DNA from: JBKEDC01 sp047972995
Lineage (GTDB): Bacteria; Bacteroidota; Bacteroidia; Bacteroidales; Prolixibacteraceae
Length of the DNA stretch: 64,000 nucleotides
NCBI GenBank assembly: GCA_047972995.1
Contig: JBKEBD010000004.1
Span: 123,612-187,611 of the forward strand
Reading direction: 5' to 3'
The notes below the pieces were generated by a model. It was not told the origin of the DNA, did not search any database, and saw nothing but the letters and a program-made list of their open reading frames with translations. Of this stretch, positions 8,961 to 17,311 are shown one piece after another. Every line of letters starts with the position of its first letter. Position 1 is the stretch's first letter. The position numbers and the translations under genes were made by a program.

Positions 8961-10109
8961 TTACAGTGCAGCTTCGTATAAAGCAACAGTTTGATCGAAA
9001 TCTACTGGGCAAGGGTTTGCACCTGCACAAGCGTCCACCAATGCCATTTTTGCCATTGTTGGGAAGTCTTCTTTTTTAGCACCCAATTCGGCTAGACCTG
9101 AAGGAATGCCCACATCAGCAGATAGTTTTCGGATAGCTACAATGGCTGCTGCATTAGCTTCTTCGGTTGACATACCTGTAGTATCTACGCCCATGGCTTC
9201 TGCCACATCGCGGAATTTATCGCCACAGTTTGGTGCGTTGAATTCTTCCACCACAGGAAGCAACACCGCATTGCACACCCCGTGAGGCAAATTGTAGAAT
9301 GCGCCCAATTGGTGAGCCATTGAGTGCACATAGCCCAAACCACAGTTTGAGAATGCCTGACCAGCAATGAATTGCCCCCATGCCATTTTTGAGCGAGCTT
9401 CTAGGTTTGAACCATCGTTTACTGCATCGCGCAAGCTTTCAGCAATCAATTTGATTGATTTCAATGAAAGCGTGTCCGACCAATCGAATGCACCCGCGCT
9501 CACATAAGCCTCCACGGCGTGAGTCAAAGCATCCATACCTGTTGCTGCGGTTAATCCCTTAGGCATATTCACCATCAGCATAGGGTCGTTCACGGCAATA
9601 TCTACCAAACAATTTTTGTCCACCATCACCATTTTCACTTTGCGTGCTTCATCGGTAATTACATAGTTGATTGTGATTTCTGAAGCAGTACCAGCCGTAG
9701 TGTTTACAGCCACCAAAGGAGCCGATTTTTTCGATGATTTACCAATACCTTCGTAGCTCACAATGTCGCCACCGTTAGTAGCCAAGATAGCCACTGCCTT
9801 TCCACAATCTTGAGGCGAACCACCGCCCAAAGTTACGATACAGTCGCATTGGTTATCTTGATAAGCTTTCAACGCTGCATTCACGTTAGAAACTGTTGGG
9901 TTTTGTTGCACCGCATCGAAAATGGTGTATTTCACATTTGCTGCCGTAAGCACTTCACCTAAGGTTTTCGCCATGCCACATTCATTCAAGAATGGGTCGG
10001 TTACTAATAATGCGTTGTTGTATTTTCCGCCAGCCATCTCCTCTTTGAGGTCTGCCAATGCGTCTGCTCCAATCAAGCTGATTGGTGGTAAATAAATTCT
10101 TGTAGCCAT
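8961..10109 (-). CDS. fucO: Lactaldehyde reductase / iron-containing alcohol dehydrogenase
   Basis: A 382-residue group III iron-dependent alcohol dehydrogenase close to FucO. It reduces L-lactaldehyde to L-1,2-propanediol with NADH, regenerating NAD during growth on rhamnose or fucose. The dinucleotide-binding GGGSPQD motif (about residue 95) and the metal-binding histidines in DALTHAVEAY and HSMAHQLGAFYNLPHG are present. It is six bases downstream of rhaB and upstream of rhaD in the operon, so here it serves rhamnose, not fucose. No microcompartment genes are nearby, so propanediol is probably excreted. Confidence 0.93.
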   Translation of the reverse strand: MATRIYLPPISLIGADALADLKEEMAGGKYNNALLVTDPFLNECGMAKTLGEVLTAANVKYTIFDAVQQNPTVSNVNAALKAYQDNQCDCIVTLGGGSPQDCGKAVAILATNGGDIVSYEGIGKSSKKSAPLVAVNTTAGTASEITINYVITDEARKVKMVMVDKNCLVDIAVNDPMLMVNMPKGLTAATGMDALTHAVEAYVSAGAFDWSDTLSLKSIKLIAESLRDAVNDGSNLEARSKMAWGQFIAGQAFSNCGLGYVHSMAHQLGAFYNLPHGVCNAVLLPVVEEFNAPNCGDKFRDVAEAMGVDTTGMSTEEANAAAIVAIRKLSADVGIPSGLAELGAKKEDFPTMAKMALVDACAGANPCPVDFDQTVALYEAAL

Positions 10110-10115
10110 AATTTT

Positions 10116-11465
10116 TTATTCTTTTGAGAGTTTAATTTCTGGTTTAAATCCTTGTTTTTCGGCAATTACCAAAGCGGCACCAAGTGCACTTGCATTGCCA
10201 ACCTCCGAAGTTACAATTTCTTTAGTGGCAAAATGTTGTTGAAGCAAATATATTAACAATTTACTTTGTGCCATGCCACCCGATACATAGATTTTCTGCG
10301 TAATATCATCTTTGGGTATAACCAATTCTATGGTTTCAATTGCCATACTCGCTAATTCGAGCAAGAGTTGTTGATAGGCTTCCTCATAGCTTGCAAAAAC
10401 CGACAAGTCAACATTTTTCAATCCTTCTTCAAAGCTTTCTTTTCCTGCTTTAAAGTAAACGGGCAAAGCAAACTTAGCCTTTACTTCGGCAAGCGTTTCG
10501 GGTGTCCATGTAATATTTATATAGCTCGTGGTTGGTTTCTGAAAATGCTCGGCTATTTTCGCAGCCCACGTTTCGTGGAAATGCCCCATGAACAAGCGCG
10601 ATGATTTCACTTGCTTGCGCTCGGGGGTGAGGAAACAAAGACAATCGCTTGCCAACTGTTCGGCGGTGAGAGGTTCTCTGTTGAAAGGGTTCATGGTGAT
10701 GCACCAAGTGCCCGTGGAAACCAAAATGAATGGTTCTTTACTGCCTTTCAAATAGGGCACCAACGATGCCGAACTATCATGAATGCCAGTTCCCACTTCA
10801 ATCTGCTTGCCAGCAATCTCCACAGGATAAGTCACATCATTATTCACAGGCTGCGGAAGTTTCACGCCTAGATCTTTCAACCACTGATGATATTCCATTT
10901 TGTCGTAGTCCCACATGAACGTGTGACAACCAATTGATGTTGGTTCTGATGTGATTTTTCCAGTCAACGCATAGGTGAGATATTGTGGGAAGTGCAAGCT
11001 GGTTTTAATCGTGCGATAAACCGCTGGAATTTCCGCTTTCAACCACAGAAACTGCACCGCTGAGTTTAGCAGCATACCATTATTCGGACTCGCTGTCTTT
11101 CGGCAAAATTCATCTTTTCCACCATAGGCTGCAAACAAGCTGCTGGCATATTTTTCTGAAACAGGTTTCAGATAGTTATAGAGCGGAGTTACTCGTTTAC
11201 CATTGCCATTGAGGTGCATCAAGGTGGCACCATAAGTCGAGAAATTCACCGCCTTCACATCATATTCACCGCCTTTGATGAAACTTTCCAATTGCGTTTG
11301 AATCCATCGCTCAATCTGCTCAATATCGTCACATTCAAAACGGTCTTCATCCGCAATCGTATCGAATTTATCTTCTTGCTGATAGACAAGTTGAAGTTTT
11401 TCATCGAAAAGCAAAACTTTCTTATTGGTCTTGCCAATGTCGAAAATAGCAATTACTGGTTTCAT
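10116..11465 (-). CDS. rhaB: Rhamnulokinase (FGGY family carbohydrate kinase)
   Basis: A 449-residue FGGY-family sugar kinase with the N-terminal phosphate-binding strand AIFDIGKTNKKVLLFD, the GIHDSSASLVPYL segment and the C-terminal VSGGMAQS/ASALGAALV nucleotide motifs. By context (rhaA 163 bases upstream, fucO and rhaD downstream) it phosphorylates L-rhamnulose. The sequence resembles the Bacteroides-type kinase more than enterobacterial RhaB, and the family alone would also allow fuculokinase activity, but no fucose isomerase is present. The gap before it holds a small hairpin (11587-11608) that could lower expression relative to rhaA. Confidence 0.9.
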   Translation of the reverse strand: MKPVIAIFDIGKTNKKVLLFDEKLQLVYQQEDKFDTIADEDRFECDDIEQIERWIQTQLESFIKGGEYDVKAVNFSTYGATLMHLNGNGKRVTPLYNYLKPVSEKYASSLFAAYGGKDEFCRKTASPNNGMLLNSAVQFLWLKAEIPAVYRTIKTSLHFPQYLTYALTGKITSEPTSIGCHTFMWDYDKMEYHQWLKDLGVKLPQPVNNDVTYPVEIAGKQIEVGTGIHDSSASLVPYLKGSKEPFILVSTGTWCITMNPFNREPLTAEQLASDCLCFLTPERKQVKSSRLFMGHFHETWAAKIAEHFQKPTTSYINITWTPETLAEVKAKFALPVYFKAGKESFEEGLKNVDLSVFASYEEAYQQLLLELASMAIETIELVIPKDDITQKIYVSGGMAQSKLLIYLLQQHFATKEIVTSEVGNASALGAALVIAEKQGFKPEIKLSKE

Positions 11466-11586
11466 ATGTTCTAAAATGCAGCTCCTCGCAGCCTCTTGAA
11501 TGAAAGGCTAAAAGCAGCTCGTTAATGTATTTTGCCCACTGTTTTTCCTCTTTGGAAGAACTTGATGGGCTTCTTAGCGAAAAGAG

Positions 11587-11608
11587 CCCCCAATAGAAAT
11601 TGGGAGCA
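11587..11608 (-). terminator. Weak intra-operon hairpin between rhaA and rhaB
   Basis: On the minus strand, GCTCCCAAT and ATTGGGGGC pair around a four-base loop and are followed by TCTTTTC. It lies 20 bases after the rhaA stop codon. The short, imperfect T tract suggests partial termination or mRNA 3'-end stabilisation, not a full stop, since the genes downstream have no strong promoter that I can see. Confidence 0.55.
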
Positions 11609-11628
11609 TCTTTTCTAAGATTGAATGA

Positions 11629-12897
11629 CTATCGCTTAGCTAAAACTTCTTTTTCGTACTGTTGAATCTCGGCAATATATTCCATTCCAACAGGTACACC
11701 TTCTTGCATACAATAATAATCCCACACAGCAGCAAAAGGCATAGTTTTAAGTTCTTCTAGCATAGCTAGTCTTTCAAAATATTGTGCATTTTCTTCGTAT
11801 TTCACCAAAGTTGCAGTTGGCTCAAGCATAGCAATCATAAATGCTTTCTGCGCTGCACGTGTTCCGGTAATATAAGCACCAATACGGTTGATTGAGGCGT
11901 CGAAGAAGTCAAGACCTACGTTTACACGACCTAGGTAGTTGTTACGAACGATTTCCGATGCAATAGTTTGCACGTCTTCGTTCAATGTTACCACGTGGTC
12001 AGAATCCCAACGAATTGGGCGAGTTACGTGAAGCAACAATTCATCTACGAAAAGCAGACAAGAAGAAATCTTATCGCCCACCGATTCCGTTGGGTGATAG
12101 TGACCATTGTCTAAGCAAAGCAAGATGTTGTTTTTCATGGCATAGCCCATGTAGAACTCATGCGAGCCTACTGTCATCGATTCTAAACCGATACCGAATA
12201 CTTTCGATTCTACGGCATCTTTCACATAATCGGTTGAATATTTCTCTGCACGAGCTTCATCTAACGATTTTTGAAGAATGGCACGGTATCCGTTTCTATC
12301 TACAGGCGTATCTTTCATACCATCTGGAATCCAAATATTATTCACACATGGCGAACCTAATTGCTTACCGATTTCGGCTGCAATCTTGCGTGAGCGAGCC
12401 ACGTGTTCCACCCAAAATTTGCGTGTTTCTTCATCTTTTGAAGAAAGCGTGAAACCTGAATCAGCTTTCGCATGACCGAAACATGAAGGGTTGAAATCCA
12501 TGCCAATGCCATGTTTCTTTGCCCAGTCAATCCATGTTTGAAAGTGTTTTACTTCAATTTGGTCTCTATCTACTTTTTCACCATTAAAATCGCCATAAAT
12601 AGCGTGCAAATTCAAACGTTGTTTACCCGGAAGAAGCGACATTACTTTTTCTAAATCGGCTTGCATTTCAGCAATATTTGTAGCACGACCGGGATAGTTT
12701 CCAGTAGCTTGGATACCACCACCTGAGCCCGCGTCATCTTTCACTTCGAAACCTACCACATCGTCGGTTTGCCAGTTGTGCAAAGAAATTTGCAATTGAG
12801 CCATTTTTTCGATCACTGCATCGGTGTTTACACCAAGTGCTGCGTATTGCTCTTTAGCCAATTCATAGGCTTTTGAAATTTGTTCTTTATTTGCCAT
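11629..12897 (-). CDS. rhaA: L-rhamnose isomerase
   Basis: A 422-residue protein matching RhaA along its length. It converts L-rhamnose to L-rhamnulose using Mn2+/Zn2+ in a TIM barrel. The family motifs LHNWQTDDVVGFE (about residues 38-50), the metal-site segment DFNPSCFGHAKADSGFTLS and the LCLDNGHYHPTESVGDKISS and RPIRWDSDHVV segments are all seen. Length is normal for the family (about 415-420). It follows rhaT after 129 bases that contain two GC-rich palindromes, and it precedes rhaB. Confidence 0.97.
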   Translation of the reverse strand: MANKEQISKAYELAKEQYAALGVNTDAVIEKMAQLQISLHNWQTDDVVGFEVKDDAGSGGGIQATGNYPGRATNIAEMQADLEKVMSLLPGKQRLNLHAIYGDFNGEKVDRDQIEVKHFQTWIDWAKKHGIGMDFNPSCFGHAKADSGFTLSSKDEETRKFWVEHVARSRKIAAEIGKQLGSPCVNNIWIPDGMKDTPVDRNGYRAILQKSLDEARAEKYSTDYVKDAVESKVFGIGLESMTVGSHEFYMGYAMKNNILLCLDNGHYHPTESVGDKISSCLLFVDELLLHVTRPIRWDSDHVVTLNEDVQTIASEIVRNNYLGRVNVGLDFFDASINRIGAYITGTRAAQKAFMIAMLEPTATLVKYEENAQYFERLAMLEELKTMPFAAVWDYYCMQEGVPVGMEYIAEIQQYEKEVLAKR

Positions 12898-12921
12898 TGT
12901 ATTTTATTTTAGCACCTCCCA

Positions 12922-12939
12922 TCCTCCCCGAGGGGAGGA
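12922..12939. repeat. GC-rich dispersed palindrome (family P), copy 1
   Basis: TCCTCCCC and GGGGAGGA pair around a two-base loop between rhaT and rhaA. Six more places in the window carry the same theme (CTCCCCnnGGGGAG, often next to CTAA and an outer CCCC/GGGG pair). Confidence 0.65.
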
Positions 12940-12996
12940 GTAAAGGCACTGAGTTTATTTGTTAATTATAATTTTACTGCACATTTGGATCATAGT

Positions 12997-13022
12997 CTTC
13001 CCCCTCGGGGGAGTTAGAGGAG
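12997..13022. repeat. GC-rich dispersed palindrome (family P), copy 2
   Basis: The core cttccccctcgggggag (12997-13013) is followed by ttagagga, the reverse complement of the CTCTAA seen beside other copies. It lies four bases past the end of rhaT, so it may act as an intra-operon stem-loop. Confidence 0.65.
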
Positions 13023-13026
13023 AATC

Positions 13027-14133
13027 CTAGTTCATGAAATCAGCTTTTGCAAGCCCCATGATAATCACAGAAAGCAAGATTAAGCCAACACCAAGATAAA
13101 TTGTTGTGCGTGTTTTATTTGATACTCCAGCCCATTCTTTACGATAGAAACCCCAGAAGTTAGCTGTTAAGATGATGGTTGACATATGCAAAATCCATGA
13201 GCTTGCGCCATTACCAATTTTGGTTTCTCCCATGCCATAGAAGAAGAATTGCAAGAACCATGTTGTTCCGGCTAGGGCACAGAAAAGATAGTTTTTAAGT
13301 AATGGTGTTGATGAATCAGCCAAATCGCCAGCCGATTTGTTTTTGAAAATCAAGTAAAGCGACCAAATGAGGTTAGAAGTTAAACCACCCCAAAGGATTA
13401 CCATGAAGATGATGTTGTTTTCAAACAAGTAGGTACCATTGCTCACAAAAGAAAAATCATTGGCAACAGCCACTTCTCGAGCTGCTTCTCCCATTTGTTT
13501 TCCGGCATCGATACCGAAATTGAAGAAAGCACTCAACACACCCGAAATACCGGCAATAACCAAACCTTTTGTCAAATTAAATTCGGTGTTTACTCCATCT
13601 GCATCTTTTTTATCTGTAATATCTCTATCTTTCATTAGACCAGCTTTTCCACAAAGCACGATACCTACCATGAGCACCAAGATGCCGAAAAGAACTAGTC
13701 GCCCGCTAGCTGTTGCTAGCATATCGGTGAATGAATCGCCAGCTGGCAATACTTCAGCAAGCGAACCTACATTGCGCAAAATGGGCAATCCTAATGAACC
13801 TACTACCGAAGTAATTCCAAGCAAAACAGAGTTTCCTAATGACATGCCGAGATAGCGAATACCCAAACCATAGGTTAATCCTCCAATTCCCCAAAGCACA
13901 CCCAATGTATAAGTAAGGTTTAAAACCGAAGAATCGGTGCTACCAATGATTTCTTGCCAACTTGGAGTGGTAAGCAATACGGCTACAAATGGCACAATCA
14001 ACCATGAAAACAATCCACCGATAATCCAATAGATTTCCCAACGCCATTTCTTTACATAGTTGTAAGGCATATACCAACTTCCTGAGGCTGCGCCACCGAA
14101 AGAGTGAAAAAGAATTCCTAAAAGAGCTTGCAT
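13027..14133 (-). CDS. rhaT: L-rhamnose/H+ symporter
   Basis: A 368-residue membrane protein with about ten hydrophobic helices, matching RhaT: the N-terminal GILFHSFGGAASGSWYMPY segment and the LWGIGGLTYGLGIRYLGMSLG motif are typical. It brings L-rhamnose across the inner membrane with protons. It is somewhat longer than E. coli RhaT (344 residues) because of a loop around residues 165-185. It is the first gene of the operon; the promoter at 14248-14278 gives a leader of about 108 bases. Its C-terminus is followed directly by a GC-rich palindrome. Confidence 0.95.
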   Translation of the reverse strand: MQALLGILFHSFGGAASGSWYMPYNYVKKWRWEIYWIIGGLFSWLIVPFVAVLLTTPSWQEIIGSTDSSVLNLTYTLGVLWGIGGLTYGLGIRYLGMSLGNSVLLGITSVVGSLGLPILRNVGSLAEVLPAGDSFTDMLATASGRLVLFGILVLMVGIVLCGKAGLMKDRDITDKKDADGVNTEFNLTKGLVIAGISGVLSAFFNFGIDAGKQMGEAAREVAVANDFSFVSNGTYLFENNIIFMVILWGGLTSNLIWSLYLIFKNKSAGDLADSSTPLLKNYLFCALAGTTWFLQFFFYGMGETKIGNGASSWILHMSTIILTANFWGFYRKEWAGVSNKTRTTIYLGVGLILLSVIIMGLAKADFMN

Positions 14134-14247
14134 AATTTTTTAGTTAGTTTTGATTTTGAGAAAAATTCACAGCGCAAAAAACTTTGACTGCTAGTAAGTC
14201 AAATACTCAATTTACATTTCATTAATATTTAGTAGAAGATTACGAAA

Positions 14248-14278
14248 CAAAAGTATCCACACTTCAGGTGTTGTCAAA
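14248..14278 (-). promoter_or_regulatory. Promoter of the rha/uxu operon
   Basis: On the minus strand a -33 box TTTG (14278-14275) and a -7 box TACTTTTG (14255-14248) are separated by exactly 19 bases, matching the known Bacteroides sigma-ABfr consensus TTTG-N19-21-TAnnTTTG. Transcription should begin near 14241-14243. Confidence 0.8.
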
Positions 14279-14313
14279 TACATAAAATGCCACTACATTT
14301 GCACAAAATGACA
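14275..14313 (-). promoter_or_regulatory. Probable AraC-type (RhaR) operator: two 18-bp direct repeats
   Basis: Read on the minus strand, TGTCATTTTGTGCAAATG (14313-14296) and TGGCATTTTATGTATTTG (14292-14275) are direct repeats with start-to-start spacing of 21 bases, about two helical turns. The promoter-proximal copy ends in the TTTG of the -33 box. This geometry is that of a class II AraC-family activator site. The adjacent divergent AraC-type gene is the obvious binder. Confidence 0.7.
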
Positions 14314-14419
14314 GTAAAACTAGAAGAAAGTGATTTGTTATTTTATGACATCCTTTAGCCACCTTATGGTATTATATTTATAGCCCGAACAACTAGCTTT
14401 TGATAACCAACCCCAAACT

Positions 14420-15286
14420 ATGAAAGACTTCTTCAAATACCTTAATCCTAGTCTGGAAGATAAAAAATGGGGTATGCACCTTGCAGTTATTGGAAAATGC
14501 ACGAGCCACCCCAACCAAGCTTATCCACAAATAGAACACCCTAGCGAGTATTATTTCACTTGGGAGAAAGGTCGCGTTTTAAATGAGTATCAGATTTTGC
14601 TCATTACCGAAGGCGAAGGCATGGTAGAAACGCACAACGGAGTGTTCCATGTGAGCTCGGGTTCTATCATTATTGTACGTAAAGAAGAATGGCACCGCTA
14701 CCGCCCAAACCCTAAAACAGGATGGGCTGAGCTTTATGTAGGATTCAGCGGAATGCTTGCCGACCATTTCCTGCGTGAAATTCAAGTATTAAAAGGGCAA
14801 ACTGTCATCAATTGCGGATTCAATGAACTTATTTATAAAACCTACAGTAAGCTCTTTGAGGTAGCATCTAAGGAATTTCCCGGTAGCCAACAGGTAGCAT
14901 CGAGTTGTATTATTGAACTTCTTGCCAATATTGCTTCATGGGAAAAACAAAAACAGTTTACCGATAAACCCATCGTGCAAGTAATTGAGCACACCAAACT
15001 ACTCATGCGCGAAAATATACATGGCGAAATCGACTTAGCTCAAATTGCCTGCGACAACCACATTACTTATTCTTACCTCCGACGTATGTTTAAAAGCTAC
15101 ACTGGCATTTCGCCTCATCAATACTTTTTAGACATGAAACTGCTGAAAGCAAAAGAACTGCTTATTACGAGCAATCTCACTATTAAAGAGGTAGGATATT
15201 GCATGGGATTCAGTTCTGAACACTATTTCAGCCGTATCTTTAAGAAGAAAACAGGACTACTCCCCTCGGAAGTACGAAAATCTTAA
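14420..15286 (+). CDS. AraC family transcriptional regulator of the rhamnose operon (RhaR-like)
   Basis: A 288-residue regulator with an N-terminal cupin sugar-binding domain (about residues 25-160) and a C-terminal double helix-turn-helix AraC domain (about 190-288; motif GFSSEHYFSRIFKKKTGLLPSEVRKS). It is transcribed away from the rhaT-to-uxuB operon, and the shared 286-base gap holds a pair of direct repeats abutting the operon promoter. The likely job is activation of that operon in the presence of L-rhamnose. In Bacteroides thetaiotaomicron the rhamnose cluster is also controlled by an AraC-type RhaR. Effector identity is inferred from position only. Confidence 0.88.
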   Translation: MKDFFKYLNPSLEDKKWGMHLAVIGKCTSHPNQAYPQIEHPSEYYFTWEKGRVLNEYQILLITEGEGMVETHNGVFHVSSGSIIIVRKEEWHRYRPNPKTGWAELYVGFSGMLADHFLREIQVLKGQTVINCGFNELIYKTYSKLFEVASKEFPGSQQVASSCIIELLANIASWEKQKQFTDKPIVQVIEHTKLLMRENIHGEIDLAQIACDNHITYSYLRRMFKSYTGISPHQYFLDMKLLKAKELLITSNLTIKEVGYCMGFSSEHYFSRIFKKKTGLLPSEVRKS

Positions 15287-15668
15287 TCTCTTGCCAGAAA
15301 CACAGCCAAGACTTCTTTATTCGTGGCTCGTTAATGAAATTAGACAATCAATCTTTTCTGATTGTCCAAAGAATGACACGCTTAAAGATTCAGCCCCATA
15401 AGATGTTCTCCAAAAGGCAAACTTTTTTGATTTCTATCCCTCAACTTCAAATTTCATTGTTAATCAAAGCATAGATGTATTAAATAATTTCACATTTTTT
15501 TAATTACATTACTAACATTAAGGTGCACTACTCGTTAATTAACTGAAAATGCTAAAAGATTTAATTCTTTTGCTGCTAATTTTTCAAATAAATAGCATAA
15601 GTTTGTGACAAATAAACCAATTATCTGAAGAAAACAAAATAGATCTATAAACAATTAAAATTATAATA
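15287..15668. other. Intergenic region before the sulfatase: hairpin and a -7-like box
   Basis: The gap holds a stem (gacaatca/tgattgtc, 15343-15366) without a T tract, which may mark the end of the regulator transcript, and a -7-like TAAGTTTG (15598-15605) that would put transcription start about 60 bases before the sulfatase. The best upstream TTTG is 25 bases away, wider than the normal spacing, so the promoter call is weak. I see no coding sequence. Confidence 0.4.
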
Positions 15669-17225
15669 ATGAAAAAGTTATCATTAATAATGTTGCTTGC
15701 CATGGTGTTCGGCTTTGCCAGCCATGCAGAAAAAAACGAGAAACCAAACATATTGGTTATCATGGGAGATGACATCGCTTATTGGAACATGAGTTACAAC
15801 AACCACGGTATGACAGGAACTAAAACGCCTAACATCGACCGTGTTGCCAATGACGGTATGATTTTCACCGACTACTATGCAGAGCAATCTTGTACTGCTG
15901 GTCGTTCAACTTTCATCACTGGTCAAATGTCAGTGCGAACAGGTATGACTAAAGTAGGTCTTCCAGGATCTAAACTAGGTATTCAGCCTGAGGATCCAAC
16001 TTTGGCTGAATTGTTGAAACCACAAGGTTATTCTTCAGGTCAGTTCGGTAAAAACCACTTGGGTGACTTAGATGAGTTCTTGCCAACCAATCACGGTTTC
16101 GATGAGTTCTTCGGAAACCTTTATCACTTGAACGCTGAGGATACTCCAGAACTTCCTGAATATCCTAAAAACCCTGAGTTCGCTAAAAAATTCGGTCCTC
16201 GCGGTGTTTTGAAAAGTACTGCCGATGGTAAAGTGGAAAACACCGGTCCATTAACTAAAAAACGTATGGAAACTGTTGACCAAGAATTCTTAGATGCAGC
16301 AAAAATCTTCATCAAAAAGAACGTGGATAGCAAAACTCCATTCTTCTGCTGGTTCAACACCACTCGTATGCACTACCACACTCGTGTGCCTGAAGAATAT
16401 CAAGGTTCTACTGGTAAAGGGTTCTATGCTGACGGTTTGCGTCAACACGATGATCAAGTAGGTCAATTGCTTGACTATGTGAAAGACCTTGGCGTGGATG
16501 ACAACACTATTGTAATCTATACTACTGATAATGGTCCTCACTTCAATATGTGGCCTGACGGTGGTATTACTCCATTCCGCTCTGAGAAAAACACAAACTG
16601 GGAAGGTGGATACCGTGTACCATTCGTAATCAAATGGCCAGGACACATTGAAGCTGGTTCAGTTTGTAACGAAATTACTTCAGGTATCGACATGGTTCCT
16701 ACTTTGATGGATGCTGCAGGTGTGCCTGATATTAAAGAAAAATTGCTTGAAGGATACACTGCTGCTGGTAAAACATTCAACGTACACCTTGATGGTTACA
16801 ACTTGATGCCTTACATCACTGGTGAAAAAGAATACGGTAAAGATCAATATGGCGATACTACTTGGCCACGTAACGAGTTCTTCTACTGGAGTGATGATGG
16901 ACAATTGGTAGCTATGCGTATGGGCGACTATAAATTGGTGTTCATGGAGCAAAAATCATCTAAAATGGGAGTTTGGATGTATCCTTTCATCTCGCTTCGT
17001 GCACCGCTAATGTTCGACTTGCGCAACGACCCATTCGAACGTGCTCAACACAATGCTAACAACTACTATTCTTGGATGGAAGAGCAAGGACAATGGCTAG
17101 TGCCAGCTTCGCAAGAAGTTGCGGCCAAGATGCTTTCAACATTCCAAAAATATCCTCCTCGTCAAAAACCAGCATCATTCAACCTCGATGCAGTTATGGC
17201 TTCATTCATGCCTAAAGATAAATAA
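15669..17225 (+). CDS. Periplasmic sulfatase (S1 family arylsulfatase type)
   Basis: A 518-residue sulfatase with a signal peptide (about 1-20) and the alkaline-phosphatase-like sulfatase fold. The formylglycine site is C75-T-A-G-R79, a cysteine-type CxAxR motif that needs an anaerobic or aerobic maturase encoded elsewhere. Metal ligands are expected in IMGDD (residues 31-35) and in TTDNGPH later in the protein. It hydrolyses sulfate esters on a glycan. It lies beside the rhamnose regulator, which hints at sulfated rhamnose-containing glycans, but it has its own terminator and probably its own promoter. Codon use is biased toward a narrow set, as in well-expressed genes. A relative of this family is the truncated gene at 63159. 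Confidence 0.92.
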   Translation: MKKLSLIMLLAMVFGFASHAEKNEKPNILVIMGDDIAYWNMSYNNHGMTGTKTPNIDRVANDGMIFTDYYAEQSCTAGRSTFITGQMSVRTGMTKVGLPGSKLGIQPEDPTLAELLKPQGYSSGQFGKNHLGDLDEFLPTNHGFDEFFGNLYHLNAEDTPELPEYPKNPEFAKKFGPRGVLKSTADGKVENTGPLTKKRMETVDQEFLDAAKIFIKKNVDSKTPFFCWFNTTRMHYHTRVPEEYQGSTGKGFYADGLRQHDDQVGQLLDYVKDLGVDDNTIVIYTTDNGPHFNMWPDGGITPFRSEKNTNWEGGYRVPFVIKWPGHIEAGSVCNEITSGIDMVPTLMDAAGVPDIKEKLLEGYTAAGKTFNVHLDGYNLMPYITGEKEYGKDQYGDTTWPRNEFFYWSDDGQLVAMRMGDYKLVFMEQKSSKMGVWMYPFISLRAPLMFDLRNDPFERAQHNANNYYSWMEEQGQWLVPASQEVAAKMLSTFQKYPPRQKPASFNLDAVMASFMPKDK

Positions 17226-17244
17226 TTACTTATCTTTTTGACTA

Positions 17245-17286
17245 AATACAAAAAGGATGCTTCCATGGAGGCATCCTTTTTTTGTA
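17245..17286. terminator. Bidirectional terminator between sulfatase and rlmN
   Basis: AAAAGGATGCTTCC pairs with GGAGGCATCCTTTT (one G-U pair), flanked by A and T runs on both sides. The sulfatase and rlmN converge here. Confidence 0.85.
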
Positions 17287-17311
17287 TCTAATCGACAAAG
17301 AAAATGAATAG

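Noticed and set aside
10116..11465. Fuculokinase instead of rhamnulokinase
   Set aside because: The FGGY family permits it, and fucO is adjacent, but rhaA, rhaD and rhaT set the context and no fucose isomerase is present.
15343..15366. Terminator after the AraC regulator
   Set aside because: The stem is good but no T run follows, so it is noted only within the gap description.
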